This document shows, in pieces, positions 35,513 through 47,305 of a DNA stretch of 64,000 nucleotides. Source of the stretch: Telopea speciosissima (Eukaryota; Streptophyta; Magnoliopsida; Proteales; Proteaceae). Numbering within the stretch: position 1 is the stretch's first letter; each line of letters opens with the position of its first letter. The stretch is taken from assembly GCF_018873765.1 (NCBI RefSeq), contig NC_057916.1:32091501-32155500 (forward strand). The letters run 5' to 3'. The translations under genes and the position numbers were made by a program. The notes beneath the pieces were generated by a model. That model did not search any database. It was given only the letters and a program-made list of their open reading frames with translations, and was not told where the DNA came from.

Positions 35513-37176
35513 GATTGATCTTGATCGGGAGTAAGAGGACTCGATTGATCTTGATTGGGAGTAAGAGGACTCGACTGGTCTTGATTGAGAGCAAGAGGAC
35601 TCGACTGATTTTGATTGAGAGCAAGAGGACTCGATTGATCTTGATTGGGAGCAAGAGGACTCGATTAATCTTGATTAGGAGCAAGAGGACTCGATTGATC
35701 TTGATTGGGAGCAAGATGACTCCATTGATCTTGGTTGGGAGCAAGAGGACTCGATTGATCTTGATTAGGAGCAAGAGGACTCGATTGATCTTGATTGGGA
35801 GCAAGAGGACTCGACTGATCTTGATTGGGAGCAAGAGGACTCGATTGATCTTGATTGGGAGCAAGAGGACTCGATTAATCTTGGTTGGGAGAAAGAGGAC
35901 TCGATCGATCTTGATTGGGAGCAAGAGGACTCAATTGATCTTGGTTGGAGCAAGAGGACTCGATTGATCTTGATTGGGAGCACGAGGAATCGACTGATCT
36001 TGATTGGGAGCAAGAGGACTCGATTGATCTTGATTGGCAGCAACAGGACTCGATTGATCTTGATTGGGAGCAAGAGGACTCGATTGATCTTGATTGGGAG
36101 CAAGAGGACTCCATTGATCTTGGTTGGGAGCAAGAGGACTCGAGGACTCGACTGATCTTGATTGGGACCAAGAGGACTCGATTGATCTTGATTGGGAGCA
36201 AGAGGACTCGATTGATCTTGATTGGGGGCAAGAGGACTCGAGTGATCTTGATTGAGAGCAAGAGGACTCGATTGATCTTGATTGGGAGCAAGAGGACTCG
36301 ATTGATCTTGATTGGGAGTAAGATGACTCTATTGATCTTGGTTGGGAGCAAGAGGACTCGATTGATCTTGATTAGGAGCAAGAGGACTCGATTGATCTTG
36401 ATTGGGAGCAAGAGGACTCGACTGATCTTGATTGGGAGCAAGAGGACTCGATTGATCTTGATTGGGAGCAAGAGGACTCGATTAATCTTGGTTGGGAGAA
36501 AGAGGACTCGATCGATCTTGATTGGGAGCAAGAGGACTCAATTGATCTTGGTTGGGAGCAAGAGGACTCGATTGATCTTGATTGGGAGCAAGAGGACTCG
36601 ACTGATCTTGATTGGGAGCAAGAAGACTCGACTAATCTTGACTGAGAGCAAGAGGACTTGATTGATCTTGATTGGGAGCAAGAGGACTCGATTGATCTTG
36701 ATTGGGAGCAAGAGGACTCGACTGATCTTGATTGAGAGCAAGAGGACTCGATTGATCTTGATTGGGAGCAAGAGGACTCGATCGATCTTGATTGGGAGCA
36801 AGAGAACTCAATTGATCTTGGTTAGGAGCAAGAGGACTCGATTGATTTTGATTGGGAGCAAGAGGACTCGATTGATCTTGATTGGGAGCAAGAGGACTTG
36901 ACTTATCTTGATTGAGAGCAAGAGGACTCGATTGATCTTGATTGGGAGCAAGAGGACTCGATTGATCTTGATTAGGAGCAAGAGGACTCGAGTGATCTTG
37001 ATTGGGAGCAAGAGGACTCAATTGATCTTGGTTGGGAGCAAGAGGACTCGATCGATCTTGATTGGGAGCAAGAGGACTCAATTGATCTTGGTTAGGAGCA
37101 AGAGGACTCGATTGATCTTGATTAGGAGCAAGAGGACTCGATTGATCTTGATTAGGAGCAAGAGGACTCGATTGAT
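35513..37176. repeat. 30-bp minisatellite, array A
   Basis: About 55 copies of the same 30-bp unit, with local higher-order similarity between subarrays (35513-35940 and 36250-36540 share the same variant order). It lies at the 3' end of interior A in element sense. Confidence 0.95.
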
Positions 37177-37734
37177 CTTAGTGCTAACCTCTTGAACAAG
37201 AGTTAGTGTGACTCATGATAGATGATTGGAGTTTATGTTTGCGGACTTTTCCTCAACATTTAGGGTTTTTACCCTTTTCAGGGCCTTTCTTGAAAATATT
37301 TTTCTTTCAGTTTTTTTTTCTTTGTTCTACAGGGTAAGACCCTCCTGATGCCGAAGAAGTATTGTGGTGTAGAGAAGGTGTTCTCATAGTATAGACATCA
37401 TTCTGTCGATGAAGGCACGTGGAAAGCCACTCTTCAGTCAATCTAAGACAACGATATGATGTACTTATAGCCGATCTGGCTGACCTGTGGAACGACACAC
37501 TCCAGTCGCTCCGAGGGAAAGATATGGTTTTAGTGAGGGACGGGTCTCATCTGACATGCTTGCTGGGGAATGAGCCATTCACAAGTTTTGACAATGGTTG
37601 GATGACAAAATTATGTGCAAGTGTAGAAGTGGTCAAGAGATCACGATGATCAGACCATACATGAGTCCGGTAGTGGCCAGATAAAATAATGATTTGGATG
37701 ATAAATTGTCCATGGATTTAGATTAAAAAGGATT
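37177..37734 (-). other. Spacer between minisatellite and hairpin field, interior A
   Basis: Non-coding; matches 49946-50500 in interior B with small indels. It includes TTAGTGCTAACCTCTTGAAC just after the minisatellite, a phrase later re-used in the higher-order repeat of unit B. Confidence 0.7.
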
Positions 37735-39392
37735 GATTTGTACATGAGTACAATGGAGCCTGAAAGATTCATGGGATGATCGAACTACACTCGAGTATAG
37801 AGAGGATCAGAAAGTTCAATGACTAATTTGTACATGAGTACAAGGAGGATAAGATAATGGATCAATCTTGTACACGAGTACAATGAGGATCAAATGATGG
37901 ATCAATCTGTACACTAGTACAATGGAGACCGAAGATTCACGGGATGATCGAACTACACACGAATATAGTTAAGATAAAAAATGTTAATGACTAACTTGTA
38001 TACGAGTACAAGGAAAATCGGATAATGGATCAATCTTGTACAGGAGTACAAAGAGGATCAAGATGGGTCAATTTGCACAAGAGTACAATAGAGACTGAAG
38101 ATTCACTGGATGATCGAACTACACACAAGTATAGTGAAAATATTACTGATTAACTTGTACACGAGTACGAGGAAAATCAGATAATGGATCAATCTTGTAC
38201 ACGAGTACCAAGAGGATCAGGATGATGGGTCAATCTGTACTCGAGTACAATGGAGACCGAAAGATTTATAGATTAATTGAACTACACGCGAGTATAGGGA
38301 GGATCAGAAAGTTCAATGATTAATTTGTACCTGAGTACAAAGAGGATCAGATAATGGATCAATCTTGTACATGAGTACAATGAGGATCAAATGATGGGTC
38401 AATTTGCACACGAGTACAATAAAGACTGAAGATTCATGAGATGTTCAAACTACACGCGAGTATAGTGAGGATCAAAAAGTTGAATGATTAATTTGTACAT
38501 GAGTACAAGGAGGATCATATAATGGATCAATCTTGTACGTGAGTACAATGAGACCGAAGATTTATGGGATGATTGAACTATATGTGAGTATAGCGAGGAT
38601 TAGAAATGTCAATGATTAACTTGCACACGAGTGCAAAGGGGGATCAGATACTGGATCAATCTTGTGCACGAGTACAATGAGGATCGAATGATGGGTCAAT
38701 TTGCACACGAGTACAATAGAGACTGAAGATTCATGGTATGATTGAACTATACATGCAAGTAGAGTGAAGGTCAGAAAGTTCAACAATTAACTTGTACGCG
38801 AGTACGAGAAGGATCAAATGATGGATCAATCCATACACGAGTACAACAGAGATCGAAAGGTTAATGAGATGATCAAACTATACACGAACATAGCAAGGAT
38901 CAGAAAGGTCACAGAGTGATCAAACTATACGTGAGTATAGTGGGATCAAAAAAATCAATGAATGATCGGGCTATACACAAGCATAGCAGGGTTCAATAGA
39001 GTCAAAGGTTCAATCAATTTGTACACGAGTACAACTGGGACCAGAAGATTCAAATGGTAATCGAACTATACACGATTATAGCAGGGATCAAAAGGATCAA
39101 ATTGCACGAGAGTGCGGAACCATACGCGAATCTGGTATATTCGAAAGATCAAACTAATAGTGATCCAAAAAACCAAATGCACATGAGTGCAGAAGTGGTT
39201 AAGGACTTGGTCAAACTGTTCATTGGGCCAAATCATTGGAGATCGAGTTGTACATGAATTCAACAGTGATCAGATAGTCCAACTGCACGTGAGTGTAGGA
39301 AGTACGAGGGTCCGATGGAACTAAATGATCAGAGCCTAGACTGTATATGAATTCTGCCATGATTGGCTGAGTAGGTTGCACGCGAGTGCAAC
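37735..39392. repeat. Field of short dyad-symmetric hairpins, interior A
   Basis: A degenerate array with frequent 6-7 bp inverted arms around a 4-nt centre ending GA. Perfect examples: TTGTAC/GTACAA (39019-39034), CTATAC/GTATAG (38925-38940), TTGCAC/GTGCAA (38621-38636), GTTGCAC/GTGCAAC (39375-39392). The arms differ between sites but stay complementary. Flanking phrases (GATGATCGAACTA, ATGGATCAATCT) repeat in the same order in blocks of roughly 150-240 bp. Confidence 0.85.
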
Positions 39393-40226
39393 AAAAATGA
39401 AAATTCAGATGGCATATGATCAAGACATTGGTCAGAAAAATGCAATCCTATGCATGTGTAGCCATGATGAAAATGGAAAAGCAATCCAAAATGTATACCA
39501 TTAGATGTCAAGTAGTGCATGGGCATTATGATGATGAAAATAGGATAGCACATGAGTCTTTGTCATGATCGGATTACTGGAATGCTTAAAGGAAAATGCA
39601 ATCTTATGCACACGGATCCATGATGACAATGGCAAAGAAGTCTATCACTAAAACTCAGGTAGTTTGCATTATGATCCAAAATGCAACAAAAAAAATCTTA
39701 TGCAAGTAATCTCTTTTTTTTTTTTTTTTTGCATACAAAAGGGAATCACAGTCCTAATGCAAATTATGTCATGCAAAAAGAAAAACACAACCCTATGCAA
39801 GTAATCAATTCTATTCAAATGTTTATGACACAAATTCAAGCAAGTGAAAAGTAATCACATACAACCATAGACACTAACCAGATATTTTCCATTTTTGTGT
39901 TGCACAACACTTGTCCTTCACAAAAGCTTAGTACACAATTATACGTTACCAAAAAATATATTTTGGCAGAGAAATCTGAGATTCACTCAATCCCTTCTTT
40001 TTTTTTTAGAAACAATTGTATTTGTGAGAGAAATTTATTTTGCAAACTTATGGTTATTCACATTCTGACCTAGTAATGCACAATTCCACATAGACATATT
40101 ATTCTCATCCCGTTACACACGTAGACTCGTCAAACATCGCTTATCCAACATCGAACAGGTGTGGGGTGAATTTTTGACAAAGCAAGTCAAAGGGTAGATT
40201 GAGGGAAACGTGTACGAACAAGATGG
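39393..40226. other. Non-coding interior A
   Basis: Repeated ATGCAATC-TATGCA-like phrases and T-runs; no coding homology. Matches 51569-52384 in interior B. Confidence 0.6.
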
Positions 40227-40664
40227 GTGGATAGGTCACTCTTTCCTTCCTTCATGGAGAGTCATGGCATTTTATCCCAGGCAGTATCATCCTTCTCTGC
40301 TTGTACGGTCATTTTATTTTTTAGGCTAAGACTCTTCATGATTGGGAGTCGATCCTCATGGACAACATGCCCCTTCAATTTCACATGCTCTTGCCTGGTG
40401 GATTGCCCCAAGGAAACAAATCATTTTTCCTTATGCTCCTTTGTCCTTCTTATCTTGGATAGGGGTTGCCTCAGTGACAAGTTAATTCTTCTGCTCGTCT
40501 TACTAGTTGAGAGGGTGAGTACAATGTTGCTGGCATTTAATCCCCTAATCATCTCTTCAGAAATCTTCATGATCTTGGTAGACGTGCTTCTTTTTCTTCA
40601 CATCATCGGATCGCATCAAAGAGAGAGGGATACTAGTGGGAAAGGGGAAAAAATAGAAATATGA
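40227..40664 (+). CDS. Antisense open frame conserved in both interiors, unknown
   Basis: A 145-codon plus-strand frame, opposite to element sense, lying between the gag region and the 3' end. The other interior keeps it as 151 codons (52385-52840). The predicted product is leucine-rich with hydrophobic stretches (for example LILLLVLLVERVSTMLLAF and IFMILVDVLLFLHIIG), and no domain was recognised. Tat elements such as Grande and Retand are known to carry antisense ORFs in this position. The opposite (sense) frame is also long in interior B (52438-52746) but has a stop in A. Whether either is translated is unknown. Confidence 0.35.
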   Translation: MDRSLFPSFMESHGILSQAVSSFSACTVILFFRLRLFMIGSRSSWTTCPFNFTCSCLVDCPKETNHFSLCSFVLLILDRGCLSDKLILLLVLLVERVSTMLLAFNPLIISSEIFMILVDVLLFLHIIGSHQRERDTSGKGEKIEI

Positions 40665-40743
40665 TAGATATGATGCAAGTGAGCAAAAATGAAAAGTTGT
40701 ACATGGACGAATGGAAAACTGTACATATGGGAGGAACGAGCTT

Positions 40744-40918
40744 GATTATTACTTCATCAAGTTGCCTACGTACCCCAAATAGGGATCAGGTCGAACGTAG
40801 TTCAGGACAAAGATGTTTTAATGTCAAAGCCTTGATGATTAAGTTCCATCATAGCCGGGTGAGCTCGAAGCTGTGGACGAGAGTCTCATCACCATTTGGC
40901 CAGGGAGGGCTTTACTAG
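40744..40918. other. Conserved TACGTAGGCA-type motif region, interior A
   Basis: The minus strand carries CTACGTTCGACCTGATCCC and GGGGTACGTAGGCAACTTG, kept in interior B near 52931. Similar phrases are, from memory, widespread in plant Gypsy elements. Role unknown. Confidence 0.35.
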
Positions 40919-42169
40919 GTTGTAATGGGGCTTAGGACTGGGTTCCAAAGGATGGTAAATGCTCAAATGTGCCCCTAGGGTCTAACCATGACTCTACACT
41001 TCTGCTCCCAAAACTTTACCAAGATTCTGGTAACTGAACTTGTTGGGGAATGTAATTAAGAAGCTTGACAATCCCTCTCATGTCTCAATTTGAAGACTTT
41101 GGTAATTTTAACCTTGATAATTTTGACAATATTGTCTCTGAAGGAAAAGTGGCTACTTTTGCCCCATGGTCTAAGTTCTCCCAATTATTTGCAATGCCTT
41201 GAGCCAATGTATCCTCTCTTCTCTTTTTTTTTATTTTTTAACTCTCATTTTTTTTTCTCTCTTTTTCTTTTGATTGTCTTTTTTTTTTTTTTTTTTTTTT
41301 TTGTGAACTCTCATTTTTTTTTCTTTTTGAGATTGGCCCAATTTTGATTGTGGAGAAGGAACTACTCTTTTTTTTTTTTTTTTTTATTATTATTTTTTTT
41401 TAAATCCTTCATAAACATATTGCCCTTGTGACATCTTACTTTACCGAGAGACCTCTTCCGGTTGGACCCTAGAAGCTAATGGGACAGTTTGATGAGCAAG
41501 AGGATATATGGATAATGAGGTGTGGGTGGCCAAAGTGAGTTTTTTTTTTTTTTTTTTTGTTTAAAGGGAACGGCTAAGGCACAACTGGGGGACTAGCGGA
41601 TTTTATTGTCTCAGGGTTTATTGAGATGACTAGCGGCCAAAGGGGGCCTCCCTTAACAGGCTTTATGAGATGAAATCTTCATCCAGGCTTCCGACTCGTT
41701 GGAAGGGGATCAGATGTATGGAAAGCTCTAGATCTTTAACCATAAAGACTTTGACATTGGAAAGAAGGGTAGTAAATTTTTTTATTTTTTTATTTTTTTA
41801 AACTAGCAATCATGAGATCATCATAAACTATTATTTGGATGAAAGAGAAAATAAAGAGAATGAGTAGAGGGACGATAGAACATATTCATTGATGGCTAAT
41901 GGAAAATACACGGTGGATGAGTTCACAGAAGGAAATTTGACTGAATGAAAAGACCTAAAGAACTAAGGGATGCGGACACTGATGATGTCTTTGCAGTCCT
42001 GTCTACACAAGAGTGAAATCACATCCGCTTTGTCACGGGGTATGCGGTTTGTACTAAAAAAAGTGCCCCTCTAACCAGAATCGGGTGCTGGAACTATTTC
42101 CAGTCAGCAAGACTAATGCTCGTCAAGTGAATTACCGTAGTTTAACGTCTTCGGGCGATAGTGATGTCC
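40919..42169. other. Non-coding interior A with long T-runs
   Basis: T-rich tracts (41224-41305, 41369-41402, 41538-41560), on the minus strand poly(A)-like. No RT, RNase H or integrase motif was seen where a pol gene would be expected. Matches 53095-54360. Confidence 0.6.
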
Positions 42170-43309
42170 TCAATCAGTGTTTGCCCTTGTTCCATCGGAG
42201 GAATACGGAGAACTTTCTTCGGCGATCCTACCATTTTGCAGGCTGGTAATGTAAAAAAAGTATTCCCTTTTAAAACTGGTGGTAGCATCAAAAGGATTTT
42301 CCCATAAACTTGGAGGAATCTGCTCCTTAGGGACTCCGTTAACCTCACACAAATGAAACCTTATCTTCTCCCAATCATCCTTTCTGTATCCTCTATTAAA
42401 GAAATCCACCAAATTGAATGTCGTACCAAAATGAAAGGTGCAGTGAGGTTGACGCATGATCAGATTCGCATTTGGTTCTTCTCGCGACTCCTGTATCCAA
42501 TAAGGGTTATGGAGGGTATAGAGGACATTCCATTTTGTACAACTGAATAATTGCTCGAGCCATTGAGTCTGTGTCTGAAATCGAAGAACAAATTTCATTG
42601 TGTTTGACCGAGGAGGAACAAATTCTGGATGCAACTCGTCCTGACTCATATAGGTCAACAATTCTGGAACACGAAAGCTGAATGCTACCACATACCGCTC
42701 GCAAAGGTACCAAAGGAAACAAAGGGCTTCAGTAGACAACTGGTAGATGTCTCTTATCCCGAAGATATTGAAGAAAGGATAATCTGGATGGACAGGAAGT
42801 CCTCGAAGGTCGTCATTCCCGCGGTTGAGGAGAGTAATTTCATGAAACAAATCCAGGCAATCTTCACTCCTTGATTGTAAGACCTGATGCATGATCTGTT
42901 CTTGGAGATGGAAAGGTAAAAGGTCAATCCAATATTGCAATCCTGCCAAAACCTCTTTTCCCTTGATCTCTTCATGGCCTTCAAACCCATTCAGCTTGGT
43001 CATATCAGTTGTTGAAGGAAGAGAGGATTCCTGAACATCCTGGGCGAACATCGTTGATGGAGACTTTTGACCTGTCATTACCTCTTCTAAAGGAACCGGC
43101 AAAGCTTGGATCAAGGGGGTGGGATCAAACCCTTCTAAATCTTCTTCGAGGGCATTGATTGTCTGATTAACAGACTGTTGTTTTGCCCCTGGCTTGAATT
43201 TTCCTGCTTCCAGCAGGTCTTGGATAGCATGCCCGAGTGCAATGCATTCATCAGTGGGGTACCTCTCTTGGGTGTGATAGTAACAGTATTGATCTGGATT
43301 ATACCAAAA
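42170..43309 (-). CDS. Unknown domain fused in frame to the Gag zinc finger (interior A)
   Basis: Open for 379 codons on the minus strand, bounded upstream by TGA at 43310-43312. It opens with the end of the Gag zinc-binding region (CYYH...DEC, then GHAIQDLLEAGKF). An acidic linker and about 300 residues I cannot place follow: LAGLQYWIDLLPFHLQEQI, DYPFFNIFGIRDIYQLSTEA, RFQTQTQWLEQLFSCTKW, HFGTTFNLVDFFNRGYRKDD. It looks globular: mixed hydrophobic and charged, tryptophan- and phenylalanine-rich, no membrane span. A Tat element would have a protease here; no DSG/DTG motif is present. The other interior has the same region in broken frames (54363-55413). Not chance: the frame continues Gag and is long in a T/A-rich context. 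Confidence 0.6.
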   Translation of the reverse strand, partial: FWYNPDQYCYYHTQERYPTDECIALGHAIQDLLEAGKFKPGAKQQSVNQTINALEEDLEGFDPTPLIQALPVPLEEVMTGQKSPSTMFAQDVQESSLPSTTDMTKLNGFEGHEEIKGKEVLAGLQYWIDLLPFHLQEQIMHQVLQSRSEDCLDLFHEITLLNRGNDDLRGLPVHPDYPFFNIFGIRDIYQLSTEALCFLWYLCERYVVAFSFRVPELLTYMSQDELHPEFVPPRSNTMKFVLRFQTQTQWLEQLFSCTKWNVLYTLHNPYWIQESREEPNANLIMRQPHCTFHFGTTFNLVDFFNRGYRKDDWEKIRFHLCEVNGVPKEQIPPSLWENPFDATTSFKREYFFYITSLQNGRIAEESSPYSSDGTRANTD

Positions 43310-44366
43310 TCATGGAGGATCCCTGATCGGTCGCTGAGGAACCATGCCCAGAAGTCCCAGTTTCTTCAATTCAGCATATGCAAGAGACCTAGCCACACCC
43401 AAATCGGTGAACTCAAGTTGTCTTGAATTTGCCATATTCGCCTCCGAATTTTGGCTCTGATATTGCATGGTGTGGCTATACGAGCCAATTGCCTTTCGAA
43501 CAATTTGTCTTCAATACGCTTCCCTACGGCCATTAGCTCTTCAAAAGTCTTGAGGTGTTGGTAGTAAAGGCAATCGTGATATTCTCCGTGCATGCATTCT
43601 CCAGGATCATCTCCACTGTTCGCTTACGTTGGGCGATTCCACATCTTTACGGTCTTCTCTCTAAACCACATAATGAAATTGTAGAACCCTTCAGTAGGGC
43701 CTTGCCTTAGTGTCTCCAACTCTCTCTGTGTGACATCCACTTCAGTGTTGTATGAGTACGCTTTGTAAAGGCTCTCACCACCATTGACCAAGTCTCGAGT
43801 CCGTGCCTGATCTAATGTGTCAACCATTAAGCGGGTCCGAAAAGCGAGTACAGAAAAGTCTGCCCCATTTGATTTTTCGTGAGGCCCCAAGATTTAGCCA
43901 CTATAGCAAAGATTTTAAGGTGAGCTTTAGGGTCACCTGAACCATCAAATTTATCCAACTTCCATTTGAAGTCTTCGGGTATCTTTCCTTCAGGGAAGAA
44001 CACCAAGTTATCTTCAGGCTCCTCGTGAACCATGTCCTTGACAGCAATTTCAAGCCTTTTAACTTTCTCCCTCATCATACGCTCCCTTTCAGTCTCGGGA
44101 TACTCCTGAGTTACGTTGATCACAACATCTTCTTCCTCCATCATAATCCTGGTGGGTACCCTAAGCACTGTCGAGACTACTCTACGAGTCATAGGCTGAG
44201 CATGCTCCAACTCCTTGAAAGTAGGTATTGTACCTCCTTAGGACATGTCTCGTACGGTTTGCAAGATTTGCACCATAAATTGCTTCATCTCTGCCACCTC
44301 AGCCTGTAATTGGTCCATTTGTCGACCTAACCATTCTTCGGGTAGATCACTTCCTAACGAATCCAT
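43310..44366 (-). pseudogene. Tat-type gag, frameshifted copy (interior A)
   Basis: Starts at ATG 44364-44366 (MDSLGSDLPEEWLGRQ), upstream of the coiled MDQLQAEVAEMKQFMVQ segment. It is homologous along its length to the open copy at 55414-56517 but cut by stops and frameshifts (near 44238, 43827, 43624 and 43366) and by a TGA at 43310. Gag would form the particle shell. The retrotransposon gag core (KWKLDKFDGSGDPKAHLKIF, FYNFIMWFREK) is readable. Confidence 0.82.
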
Positions 44367-45638
44367 GGTGGTTCTATCCAGGAAAAGCCTGATCGAACTG
44401 TGCCTCACGATGTTGGGTGGAGAAGGGGAAGTCCTGAACACCTCTGGATTGGATTGGACCAATTTGGGTTAGCCTATTGTCATAACGGGCTCACGTGGGT
44501 AACAGGAAGTCTTTCGATGTGAATTGTGCTTTACATAAGTCAGAGAGAATTATTTTAGGTCACAAGGAATTTACTAAAATTTTTTTTTTTTTATTTAAAA
44601 ACATTTTTATTTTGTATTTTTTTTTTATCATTTTTTTGGTATTTTATTTTTATCATTTTTTTTTGTATTTAATTTGGCTCAAGTAATCGAAGTCGTCATT
44701 GGAGCTTCTGATATTGTAGAAGTTCTCTCAGACCATACTTCAAATGCCATCGTCGCCCAAACATTTCTTAAAAAAGAAAAATAAACAAACAAAGAAGAAA
44801 GCCGAGTTTCAAGTTCCTGATGATTATATCTTGAATCAATACGTGGTGCCCCATTTTCGAGGGACATGTCGGAATCCATCATACGGGAGTGGGCTCCCAT
44901 CTTTCTTCGAGGGACTATCGTGAGACTATGGGATTCCTTACTTTGGGCGACGTCTCGTATTGAGGCCAGATTAATCATCAAGTGACCTTAAACTCAGTCT
45001 TTCTTACAGCTAACAAGGGTTAGTTTGTATCGCACCCTAATCATATATGGTCTATTTTCCTACATGATGCATGTAATGGGTAGGCTTAATAGGACAGAAC
45101 AAGGTCACCCTTGACAGAATCGATATACCTATCGCTCGTGGTCGCGAATTGCAGGCACATGGTTCTTTTAATATACCTGGAGAGTAGGTCACTCAATCTC
45201 AGAGTAATCAAGCTAGTGCCTTTTTTGAATGGCTAAAGCATCCCACAGCACACTAGTGAATACCCTCGCTGGTGATTCTAAGCTCGTACAGTAAATATCA
45301 AAGGCTGTAGCTTTGCCGCAAATTACCCATGACTACTCATGGGGTCCAACGACTAACTACGGGGATAAGAGTGTTCCCATGTAGTGCGTGTGTGCACAAA
45401 AGTGGTATAGGAAGCGGCTATCATCCGATCTCAGAGTACTTAGTATGACGTACCTCACCTCCCCGGGGGTAGAGGTACGACAGGGAGTACCCTCGTCGTT
45501 TGATTTCACTTCGAGCACTATGCATGATGCAGTTAATACAAACAAAAGGGTTAGCCAAACATGTTATCATACAAACAATACATAAGGGAGAATATTCTTG
45601 CATTTAACGAGAGCATCTAGTGTTGAAAGCTTGACATG
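44367..45638 (-). other. 5' untranslated part of interior A
   Basis: Lies between the primer site and gag. T-run-rich near 44580-44660, otherwise without frames of note. It matches 56518-57424, where the SIRE-like element has inserted at the sequence equivalent to CACAC|TAGTG (about 45250-45260). Confidence 0.65.
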
Positions 45639-45656
45639 TCCCCAGTGGAGTCGCCA
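45639..45656 (-). other. Primer binding site, tRNA-Arg type
   Basis: Minus strand TGGCGACTCCACTGGGGA, one base inside LTR2. It is complementary to the 3' end (CCCCAGTGGAGTCG plus CCA) of a plant tRNA-Arg as I recall it. tRNA-Arg priming is characteristic of Ogre/Tat Gypsy elements. It fixes the element orientation and the LTR2 left edge. Confidence 0.82.
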
Positions 45657-45657
45657 C

Positions 45658-46817
45658 TGTAAGTGGTCCTCAGGACGAGGGTTCCTCAGCCTTGTGGTGA
45701 CAAGGATTGGCTTCGATGAATAACGACGTATCATTCTGATATATCATCATGGGGATTGGGATCCTGCTTTATAAAATAATGGAGTCGCCACCTAGGATTA
45801 GGGCCTAGGACCCAATGGGTGTAGCCCCATCCGGGGTTAGCGGAAAAGGCTACTTGATTCCATATGGTGTGGACAGAGATTCAAGGTAAGTAGTCAGGTT
45901 ACGAGGGTGGGAAGGTGTTAGGCACCCACCTCGCCCGGATAAACCGATCTTTCTACTAGATGCTGGTTTTTGAATATTCTCCCTTGATAATATATCTTAT
46001 ACTAACATATAAGGCTAAATTATGATACACTAATATTGACAAAGGAAGAGAAAATCATCTATTATGTACACTAAACGAGTTGCTTTAATTGTCTACATTA
46101 TGCCAAAAATAATGAAAGGGAAAGAGACAGATACCTATCTAGAAATGCAAGAAATAAATGAAAGCGCACTGAGGGCGAAATATATGATGTCCCACGGCTC
46201 AGGTGGAGACGGACGATCGACTTGTCTCTCTCTTGTCGGACAGAATGAGGCTATACGAGATGAGTTTTGTCACTCAGACTTTGGGCAGAGTAACGGCTAT
46301 ATAAGAGATTCTCGTTATCTGTATACAGACAAAATAACGGCTGTGAAGGGGGTTTTTCGTTATCCGTACACTGACGGGATAACAATACCCAAGAGCATAA
46401 TCGCACTATACTTGGATGGATAATCGAAGGATCTACCCAGGTCAAAGAACTCGACTCACTCACATACTAAAGAGGGAAAGACGGAGGAAAAGAGGGTAAA
46501 AAGTGGGCAAAACAAGCCCTGGAGGGTCTCCTTACCCAAAAAAAAGCTTGAGAAATGAGGGGGGGAGACCCTCCTATTTATAGGGAGGGGTACCCTCTCT
46601 CTCCTGGCTAGATAAGTCCTCCACGGTGCCGTGGGGGACTTTTCCATGGCGTCGTGGTGGGGGAGGGTGAGCAGTACCTCCTTCAGCATTTTATAAGTCA
46701 TTTTAGGGATGTTAGGGTGATTTGGTTTAGATGTAGGGACAAGAGTCCTTCTTGAGAGAGATACCGATGTCTGTCCATGTCCTGTTCGCAGGGGGGTGAC
46801 AAAATTCAGTGTCTTCA
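45658..46817 (-). repeat. LTR2 of the Tat-type array
   Basis: 1160 bp, plus-strand ends TGTAAGTGGTCC and GTGTCTTCA (one change from CTACA). It acts as 5' LTR for interior A and abuts the purine tract of interior B, so it is shared between two units. TATA box at 46574-46583 (minus). Confidence 0.82.
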
Positions 46818-47305
46818 GTTTGCCCTCTTTGGCCAAGGCCTGTGCCAACAGCTGAAGGGTAAAGACAAAAGACCAACTAATTTCTTCACCAAGAGCATGT
46901 ACTGCTGACGCTTTGCTCAAAGGCGACAGAGTTGCTAAAAACAGACGGTTAATCACGATGAAATCTTTTGATAACTCTTAAAAGAAAAACTCAAAAAAAC
47001 CAAATCTCTATCTTGTGAGCATTGCTCAATCAAATTTTGAGGGTGATAAGGCACCGCTCGACCAAAGATCTAGATAAGGCACCACTCGGCCAAAAGATCA
47101 AATATGAGGGGCTCCACTAGGGATAGAATTTTGAGGGTGATAAGGCACCACTCACCCAAAAATCTAGATAAGGCATCACTTGGCCCAAAGATCAAATTTG
47201 AGGGTGATAAGGCACCGCTCGACCTAAGATATAGATAAGGCACCACTCGACCAGAGTTGCCAAACAGGCGGTTAACCGCGATGAAATCTTTTGATAAACC
47301 GATTG

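Noticed and set aside
37300..37330. LTR end at TTTCTTTCA with the following T-run as purine tract
   Set aside because: I considered it first, but GTGTCTACA followed by GTTTGCCCCTCTTTGG at 32339, 35028 and 46817 is a better LTR edge and gives equal-type LTRs of 1.1-1.5 kb.
42353..43426. Plus-strand frames opposite the Gag-linked domain
   Set aside because: They are short and shifting between the two interiors. The minus frame continues Gag and is the real one.
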